The notes beneath the pieces are model-generated. The model was given only the letters and a program-made list of their open reading frames with translations. It did no database searches and had not been told where the DNA came from. Position numbers and translations under genes: made by a program. From E44-bin46 sp964354655 (GTDB lineage: Bacteria > Chloroflexota > Dehalococcoidia > Dehalococcoidales > E44-bin46): a stretch of 64,000 nt of DNA. The DNA is taken from NCBI GenBank assembly GCA_964354655.1, contig CAYHAL010000002.1:1-64000 (forward strand), written 5' to 3'. Positions 58,354 through 64,000 of this stretch are shown one piece after another. Numbering within the stretch: the first letter of the stretch is position 1; each line of letters starts with the position of its first letter.

Positions 58354-60528
58354 TCAAGGGTTATTTTTTACTGTCGCCTCATCCCCTACCCTGGTTACAC
58401 CTATCACCCCTCTGACCGCCTCAATTCTCCCTAAGAGCCGTAATAACTGAGCCAAGCCCTTGGTCTCTAAAGTAAGATGTTCAGTAACAGTATGGTCATC
58501 ATGCTGAACGAAGCTCATTGCCGCTATATTAACCTTCTCCTCAGCCACAACGGTGGTGATGTCACGAATCAGCCCTACCCTGTCCCAGGCTTCAACCTGA
58601 ATACTGACCGGATACAGGGCATCAGTCTGCCCCCATTCCACTGGAATCAGCCTCTCCTTCTCATCCTCATGAATTATATTATAACAATCCCGACGATGGA
58701 CAGACACGCCCCGGCTGCGAGTAACATAACCAATAATCTTATCGCCAGGCAATGGGTGACAACACTCGGCTAATCGGGTAAGCATATCCCCAACACCTAA
58801 CACCTGAACCGCTAATACCGCTGGCTTGGGTGGTGGAACTCCGACTATTTCTCTAGGTTGCTCTTGCTGGGCAGCTAGTTTCAAGGCAACCTGATGGGTA
58901 GTAATACCACCATAACCAATAGCTGCCAAAAAATCATCCAAGCTATCATATTTAAATAGCTTGGCTAACTCTTCCCGCCCGCTGAGTTTTATACCCAGCC
59001 GCCGCATCTCTTTATCCAAAAGCTCCCGACCGCGCTCAACATTTTCTACCCGCTCCTGCTTCCTAAACCACTGCCTTATCTTCTCCCTAGCGTGAGAGGT
59101 CTCGACATAGCCCAACTCAGGGTTAAGCCAATCTCGACTCGGTCCCTTTTCCCCTTTAGTGGCGATGATTTCAACCACATCGCCATTTTTAAGCTGATAA
59201 CAACTCAGCGGCACCAGCCTACCGTTGACCTTAGCCCCTATACACCGATGCCCCAGCTCAGTATGAACCCGATAGGCAAAATCAAGCGGGGTAGAACCCT
59301 TGGGCAAATCCTTTATCTCCCCCTTAGGCGTGAAAACAAAAACCTGGTCAATAAATATATCAGTCTTAATCGATTCCAAGAACTCAGCCCCGCTGAGCTC
59401 CCGGTGCCACTCAATCAACTGGCGTAGCCAGCTTATCCTTTCCTCAAAGCGTATATCCTTCTCTTCACCCTCTTTATATCGCCAGTGAGCCGCTACCCCA
59501 TATTCAGCAATATGATGCATCTCACGAGTGCGAATCTGTATTTCCAGCGGGATTGCGCCATACATTACCACAGTATGTAACGCCTGATACCCATTCGGCT
59601 TGGGGTTGGCAATAAAATCATCAAACTCCCCGGGCAAAGGATGCCACAGACTATGGATAACACCTACCGCCGCATAACAATCAGGCACAGTACTAACCAA
59701 TACCCGAAGCGCCAGCAGGTCATGGATATCATCAAAGTCCCTGCCCAAGGCAGAATATTTCTCCATTTTCTGGTATATGCTATAAATATGCTTGGGTCTA
59801 CCCGAGATTTCAGCTTCTAGACCTACCTTTTTAAACTCGTCCCCCAAAATCTGAATTATCCGGGCAACAAATTCCTCACGCTGGGTGCGCCGGGCAGCTA
59901 TCAGCTTAGCAATCCGGCGATACTTCTTTAGCTCCAGAGAGCGAAACGATAAATCCTCTAATTGCCACTTCAGTTCCCATATCCCCAGGCGATGAGCTAA
60001 GGGGGCATAAATCTCTAGGGTCTCCTGAGCAATGCTACGCCGTTTTTCCGGTGGCAGAGCATCCAAGGTGCGCAGATTATGCAGCCTATCAGCCAGCTTA
60101 ATAAACACCACCCGCAGGTCCTCAGCCATAGCCACCAGCATCTTTCTCAGGTTCTCCACCTGTAGTTCGCTGGCTGCCACACCTTCTCCTGACCAGGAGA
60201 GCTGGCTCAGTTTAGTGGTGCCATCAACTAACTTGGCTACCTCCGAACCAAACTTGGCTTCAATCTCCGAAATAGGTATGCCGCAGTTTTCCGGAACATC
60301 ATGCAGTAAGGCTGCGGCTAGAGAGCTGGCATCAAGCTGAAGTTCAGCCAGGGTCAAAGCCACCTGTAACGGGTGCTCCAAATAGGGCTTGCCCGATTTA
60401 CGCACCTGACCTCGATGTGCCTGGGAGGCAAACTTATAGGCCTCTTCAACCAAAGCTAGCTTCTCCGGCTGAAGATACCCTTGAGCCTTATCTCTAAGTT
60501 GCCTAAAACTCTTCACCCGCCTCACCAA
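58354..60528 (-). CDS. rel: Rel/SpoT-type (p)ppGpp synthetase/hydrolase
   Basis: This long RelA/SpoT homologue (724 residues) makes and degrades the alarmone (p)ppGpp. The HD hydrolase domain (about 35-180) has HRGQVRKSGKPYLEHP and LLHDVPEN, where the family has HDxxED; the Asp is Asn here. The synthetase domain has ALGRDFDDIHDLLALRV and EIQIRTREMHHIAE. TGS (FTPKGEIKDLPKGSTPLDFA) and C-terminal ACT domains follow. Bifunctional long form is likely, with a possible weakening of the hydrolase. Confidence 0.93.
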   Translation of the reverse strand: MVRRVKSFRQLRDKAQGYLQPEKLALVEEAYKFASQAHRGQVRKSGKPYLEHPLQVALTLAELQLDASSLAAALLHDVPENCGIPISEIEAKFGSEVAKLVDGTTKLSQLSWSGEGVAASELQVENLRKMLVAMAEDLRVVFIKLADRLHNLRTLDALPPEKRRSIAQETLEIYAPLAHRLGIWELKWQLEDLSFRSLELKKYRRIAKLIAARRTQREEFVARIIQILGDEFKKVGLEAEISGRPKHIYSIYQKMEKYSALGRDFDDIHDLLALRVLVSTVPDCYAAVGVIHSLWHPLPGEFDDFIANPKPNGYQALHTVVMYGAIPLEIQIRTREMHHIAEYGVAAHWRYKEGEEKDIRFEERISWLRQLIEWHRELSGAEFLESIKTDIFIDQVFVFTPKGEIKDLPKGSTPLDFAYRVHTELGHRCIGAKVNGRLVPLSCYQLKNGDVVEIIATKGEKGPSRDWLNPELGYVETSHAREKIRQWFRKQERVENVERGRELLDKEMRRLGIKLSGREELAKLFKYDSLDDFLAAIGYGGITTHQVALKLAAQQEQPREIVGVPPPKPAVLAVQVLGVGDMLTRLAECCHPLPGDKIIGYVTRSRGVSVHRRDCYNIIHEDEKERLIPVEWGQTDALYPVSIQVEAWDRVGLIRDITTVVAEEKVNIAAMSFVQHDDHTVTEHLTLETKGLAQLLRLLGRIEAVRGVIGVTRVGDEATVKNNP

Positions 60529-60605
60529 TAGCTAATATTATATTTCAAGTATAACCCAACCGCATTGCTGGGGGCAAATTTGGCGGTACCTTGACAAATT
60601 ATGGA

Positions 60606-60915
60606 TTGACCTCACCCCCTTTAGATATTTATTAACCCACCCCCTTTATCCCCCTCCCTTATGAAGGGAGGCTTCGCCTCTCTTTGACTCTCCTTAAAAG
60701 GAGCTTGAGAGGAGCTTCGCTCCCTTTGACCCTCCTTAAAAGGAGCCTTGCCTTTTTTACTCTTCTTAAAAGGAGTTATTAAGCAGAACTTTTAAGAAAT
60801 CATCCCTCTCAAGGGAGAGGTTTTAGAGAGGGGGCTTAAGCCCCCTCTTTTTAAAATCCCTCCCCTTCCCCTTGGCAAGGGGAAGGGGATAAAGGGGATA
60901 GGGTTACCAGATAAT
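60606..60915. repeat. Intergenic palindromic repeat, copy R8
   Basis: TTGACCTCACCCCCTTTAG edge, TATTTATTAACCCACC, a shortened CCCTCCC-TTATGAA-GGGAGG, several CTTAAAAGGAG units, GAGGGGGCTTAAGCCCCCTC, CCCCTTCCCC-TTGGCAA-GGGGAAGGGG and the edge GGGGATAGGGTTACC. It lies between divergent rel and hisS and is partly degenerate. Confidence 0.9.
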
Positions 60916-60920
60916 CTCCC

Positions 60921-60950
60921 TTTACAAAGTCGGTGCTAATACTGTATTCT
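60921..60950 (+). promoter_or_regulatory. Promoter of hisS
   Basis: TTTACA (60921-60926), an 18-nt spacer and TATTCT (60945-60950), directly after R8 and 23 nt ahead of the hisS start. The short leader leaves no room for a T-box. Confidence 0.5.
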
Positions 60951-60972
60951 AGCTTAAAAAGAGAGGGACAGC

Positions 60973-62220
60973 TTGTATCAGGCACCACGCGGAACTTCAG
61001 ATATACTACCCAAGGAACAACCATACTGGCGCTACATAGAGCAAAAGGTGGTTAATATCTGCCAGCTCTACGGCTATGAGCGCATTGATGTTCCTGCCTT
61101 TGAGGACACCGGGCTTTTCTCCCGCAGTATCGGCGAAGAGACCGATATTGTACAAAAGGAAATGTATACCTTTAAGGATAGAGGGGGAAACAAACTAACC
61201 CTGAGACCAGAGGGCACGGCGCCAGTATGCCGAGCCTATCTGGAACACGGAATGCATAATTTGCCCCAACCGGTAAAGCTGTATTATATTGGCTCCATTT
61301 TCAGATATGAAAGACCCCAGGCAGGCAGATATCGGCAACACTACCAGTTTGGCTATGAGGCTATCGGGGATGACGACCCCGCCCTTGATGCTGAAGTCAT
61401 TGATATGGCATGGCAGTTCTTTTCCTGCCTAAACCTGCGCCACCTATCACTAGTCCTTAATAGTATCGGTTGTAAACAATGTCGACCCGAATATCTAGCT
61501 GCCCTGAAGAGCTACTACACCAACTATATTCACGACCTGTGTCCAGATTGCAAAACAAGGTTTAAGAGAAACCCCCTCCGCCTCCTTGACTGTAAAAAGC
61601 CGGTATGTCAGCAGATAGCTATTTCCGCCCCGAAAAGCACCGACTACCTTTGCCCCCAGTGTGATGAGCACTTTAAACAGGTAAAGAGGTACCTGGGGTT
61701 ACTACAAATCCCCTTTAAACTAGACCATTGCCTGGTTCGGGGCTTGGACTACTATACCAGGACAGTATTTGAGGTTCAGCCTGAAGCCGAAGGCGCCCAG
61801 AGCACCCTCGGCGGTGGCGGACGATACGATGACCTGATTGAAGAACTGGGTGGCAGACCTACCCCGGCAATCGGTTTCGCCTCTGGTATAGAGCGCATAA
61901 TCCTCAACCTGAAGAAACAGGGGATTTCCATCCCAGCCCTGCCCCGACCCAAGGTTTTCATTGCCTATATCGGCGATGACGCCAGGGACGAGGCAATAAA
62001 GCTGTCAGCTAGGCTTAGAAAGGACAGCATCGGCGTAATAGAAACCGTGGGCAATAAGAGCCTGAAGGCTCAACTAAGACTGGCAAATAACCTTGGCGCC
62101 AGTCACACCGTCATTATCGGCGACCAAGAAGTAAAAACCGGCACCGTCATACTACGAGATATGACCACCTCGGAACAAAAAACTATCCCCCTCCCCCAGC
62201 TACAAGGGCAGTTACGCTAA
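60973..62220 (+). CDS. hisS: Histidyl-tRNA synthetase
   Basis: This class II synthetase charges tRNA-His. The 415 residues start YQAPRGTSDILPKEQPYW from a TTG codon with GAGAGGG upstream. Motif 2 is FRYERPQAGRYRQHYQFG; the histidine loops are LVRGLDYYTRTVFEV and GGGGRYDDL. The insertion domain contains CxxC pairs (CKQC, CPDC, CPQC), which could bind zinc. The C-terminal anticodon-binding domain is present. gyrB follows in the same direction after 168 nt. Confidence 0.96.
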   Translation: MYQAPRGTSDILPKEQPYWRYIEQKVVNICQLYGYERIDVPAFEDTGLFSRSIGEETDIVQKEMYTFKDRGGNKLTLRPEGTAPVCRAYLEHGMHNLPQPVKLYYIGSIFRYERPQAGRYRQHYQFGYEAIGDDDPALDAEVIDMAWQFFSCLNLRHLSLVLNSIGCKQCRPEYLAALKSYYTNYIHDLCPDCKTRFKRNPLRLLDCKKPVCQQIAISAPKSTDYLCPQCDEHFKQVKRYLGLLQIPFKLDHCLVRGLDYYTRTVFEVQPEAEGAQSTLGGGGRYDDLIEELGGRPTPAIGFASGIERIILNLKKQGISIPALPRPKVFIAYIGDDARDEAIKLSARLRKDSIGVIETVGNKSLKAQLRLANNLGASHTVIIGDQEVKTGTVILRDMTTSEQKTIPLPQLQGQLR

Positions 62221-62388
62221 CCACCCCCAGCTTCACCTTATAGTTAAATTGTGCTATAATATTCAAGTGCGTACGTTATCTGATTTAACCTCTTCTATTG
62301 TAGCTAGAAGCTATTTCGGTATCACTATCTCCTTAATATTCCCACTTCACTCTTTGTCCCTACATCAATAAGACGGTAAAGGCTAACT

Positions 62389-64000
62389 ATGACCCAGAAT
62401 AATGAGCGAGTAAATAACGAGTATACTGCCGAGGCTATCCAGGTGCTGGGCGGGCGGGAAGCAGTACGCCGACGCCCAAGTATGTATATTGGCAGCACTG
62501 ACCAGCGCGGACTGCACCACCTAGTCTATGAAATTATCTATAACAGCATTGATGAAGCCATGGCTGGCTGCTGCACCAAAATTAAGGCTGTCATTCAACA
62601 GGACAATACCGTCAAGGTTGAAGATAACGGGCGTGGCATTCCGGTAGAGATTCACCCCGCCACCAATGTATCAGCCCTGGAGACAGTAATGACTACCCTG
62701 CACGCTGGGGCAAAATTTGGCGGTAAGACCTACCAGGTATCAGGCGGGCTACATGGGGTAGGGGCTTCGGCAGTAAATGCCCTTTGCTCCTGGCTCAGGG
62801 TTAATGTCATGCGCGACGGCAAGCTCTATCAACAGGAGTACAGACAGGGCATACCCCAAGGGGAGGTAACACAAATAGGTGAAGCCAGTGGCACCGGCAC
62901 TACCGTTACCTTCCTCGCTGACGAGGAAATATTCGGCAAGGTCAGCTATGATTTTAATACCCTCAGCCAGCGAGTGCGCGAAATGGCCTACCTTAACAAG
63001 GAGCTAGAAATATACCTCAAGGATGAAAGGAAAGACTTAGAGAAGACCTTCTACTTTGAGGGTGGAATCACTAGCTTCGTCGGTTACCTTAACCGAAATC
63101 GGGAAGTCTGCCACCACCAGCCTATCTATATCTCTAAACAGGTAAATAGCACTATAATCGAGACAGCCCTCCAGTATAATGAAGGCTTTACCGAGTCCAT
63201 CTATAGCTTCGCTAACTGTGTTAATACTGTGGATGGGGGCACCCATCTTACCGGCTTCCGCTCAGCACTAACCCGAGTACTTAATGACTACGCCCGAAAG
63301 AACAAGCTTGTCAAAGAAGAGGAGCCCAACCTGATAGGTGATGACGTCAGAGAGGGGCTTACTGCCGTGGTTAGCGTTAAGCTTGCCGAACCGCAGTTTG
63401 AAGGACAGACCAAAGCTAGGCTGGGCAATCTTGAGATCAAAAGCCTGGTAGAGGGCATCGTCGGCGAGGGGCTATCCCTCTACCTAGAGGAACACCCTGA
63501 TGATGCTAAAAGGATTATAGATAAGTGCCTCACCTCTTCCAGAGCCAGGGAAGCCGCCAGAAAGGCTCGCGATTTAATTATCAAAAAGAGCACCCTGGAT
63601 ACCACCCTGCCCGGGAAACTGGCTGATTGCTCCGAGAAAGACCCGACTTACTGTGAACTATACCTGGTCGAGGGCGACTCAGCCGGTGGTTCTGCCAAGC
63701 AGGGACGCAATCGCCGCTTTCAGGCTATCCTGCCACTGCGGGGCAAAATCCTCAATGTGGAAAAGGCACGCTTAGATAAGATGCTAGCCCATGAAGAAAT
63801 CCGTGCCCTCATTACTGCCATTGGCGCTGGCATAGACGATGATTTTGACCTATCAAAGCTCCGTTATCACCGGGTCATTATAATGACCGACGCCGATGTT
63901 GATGGCTCTCACATCCGCACCCTGCTGCTAACCTTCTTCTTCCGCCATATGGTAGAGCTGATTAACCATCGGCACCTGTTCATTGCCCAGCCACCGCTAT
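62389..64000 (+). CDS. gyrB: DNA gyrase subunit B (partial, runs off window)
   Basis: GyrB drives negative supercoiling with GyrA. The frame is open from the ATG at 62389 to the window end (537 codons; about 100 are missing). Motifs: VLGGREAVRRRPSMYIGS, the ATP site NSIDEAMAG, DNGRGIPVEIH, GGLHGVGASAVNAL and the TOPRIM LVEGDSAGG...QAILPLRGKILNVEKA. The protein starts with a short extra MTQNNERVN tail. TopoIV ParE is less likely from these motifs. AAAGG lies upstream. Confidence 0.95.
   Translation, partial: MTQNNERVNNEYTAEAIQVLGGREAVRRRPSMYIGSTDQRGLHHLVYEIIYNSIDEAMAGCCTKIKAVIQQDNTVKVEDNGRGIPVEIHPATNVSALETVMTTLHAGAKFGGKTYQVSGGLHGVGASAVNALCSWLRVNVMRDGKLYQQEYRQGIPQGEVTQIGEASGTGTTVTFLADEEIFGKVSYDFNTLSQRVREMAYLNKELEIYLKDERKDLEKTFYFEGGITSFVGYLNRNREVCHHQPIYISKQVNSTIIETALQYNEGFTESIYSFANCVNTVDGGTHLTGFRSALTRVLNDYARKNKLVKEEEPNLIGDDVREGLTAVVSVKLAEPQFEGQTKARLGNLEIKSLVEGIVGEGLSLYLEEHPDDAKRIIDKCLTSSRAREAARKARDLIIKKSTLDTTLPGKLADCSEKDPTYCELYLVEGDSAGGSAKQGRNRRFQAILPLRGKILNVEKARLDKMLAHEEIRALITAIGAGIDDDFDLSKLRYHRVIIMTDADVDGSHIRTLLLTFFFRHMVELINHRHLFIAQPPL

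Noticed and set aside
7207..60915. CRISPR array
   Set aside because: The repeats are single intergenic blocks of varied length kilobases apart, with no regular spacers and no cas genes.
60915..60972. T-box leader ahead of hisS
   Set aside because: The promoter lies about 23 nt from the start, leaving no room for a T-box, and no T-box sequence is seen.

Overview
The window is a 64 kb piece of a bacterial chromosome, about half GC, densely packed with genes in short runs on both strands. Gene content and protein style point to the Chloroflexota, most likely an uncultured member of the Dehalococcoidia. The pointers are several degV paralogues, a GuaB3-type IMP dehydrogenase relative without CBS domains, a second-type elongation factor G, a PrmC with NLPY in place of NPPY, and a CGAAC-N4-GTTC type LexA box. 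This assignment is inferred from the sequence alone. Most genes are housekeeping. The accessory part is small: an AT-rich OLD-type nuclease gene, a TIR-domain gene beside a tRNA, an ABC ATPase without partners, several unknown lipoproteins and small proteins, and a family of palindrome-rich intergenic repeats.

Layout. 0-7 kb, minus strand: traR/dksA-like, lspA, rluD, an OLD-family ATPase/nuclease, gltX, a flavodoxin-like reductase, a DUF3795 protein and a DUF72 protein. 7.7-14.7 kb: an endonuclease IV-like TIM barrel, ftsH and moaE forward; rsmI, a small zinc protein, metG and a polyprenyl synthetase in reverse. 14.7-22.3 kb: five full degV genes and a degV remnant around guaB3 and plsX. 22.3-29.3 kb: unknown proteins, an acyl-CoA synthetase-like enzyme, a chagasin-type inhibitor lipoprotein, a second lipoprotein, DUF2905, a zincin and a double-VOC protein. 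29.3-37.8 kb: xer recombinase, pcm, zinc-ribbon protein, rpsU, RRM protein, fusA2, prmC-prfA and pyrD. 37.8-42.7 kb: orphan sugar/nucleoside-type ABC ATPase, a flavodoxin-like reductase, a BtrH-like protein, ybeY, tRNA-Ser(GCU) and a TIR/zinc-ribbon protein. 42.8-50.2 kb: miaB-nadA-nadC, a methyltransferase, a Znu-like metal ABC transporter, a Fur-family regulator and dtd. 50.4-64 kb: a SWIM-finger protein, folC, pyrF-(two small genes)-dinB, ilvE, a class II aldolase, lexA, rpsT, rel, hisS and the start of gyrB, which runs off the end.

How the genes work together. Five DegV (FakB-like fatty-acid-binding) paralogues sit around plsX, and one is only 16 nt behind it. This suggests a diversified set of fatty-acid carriers feeding acyl-phosphate synthesis, with an acyl-activating enzyme nearby. 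A Fur-family gene and the metal transporter operon each carry the same 9-10-9 inverted-repeat operator candidate. lexA has its own SOS box. The eight repeat copies lie only between genes, mostly in divergent promoter regions; two of them form a near-identical inverted pair around the pyrF-dinB block.

Sequence details that automated calling would miss: pyrD seems to start at ACG; one degV may start at ATA; the nadC start lies inside a repeat end; the ZnuA-like protein lacks most family metal ligands; YbeY has Asp for its third zinc His; and Rel has HDxxEN in its hydrolase motif.
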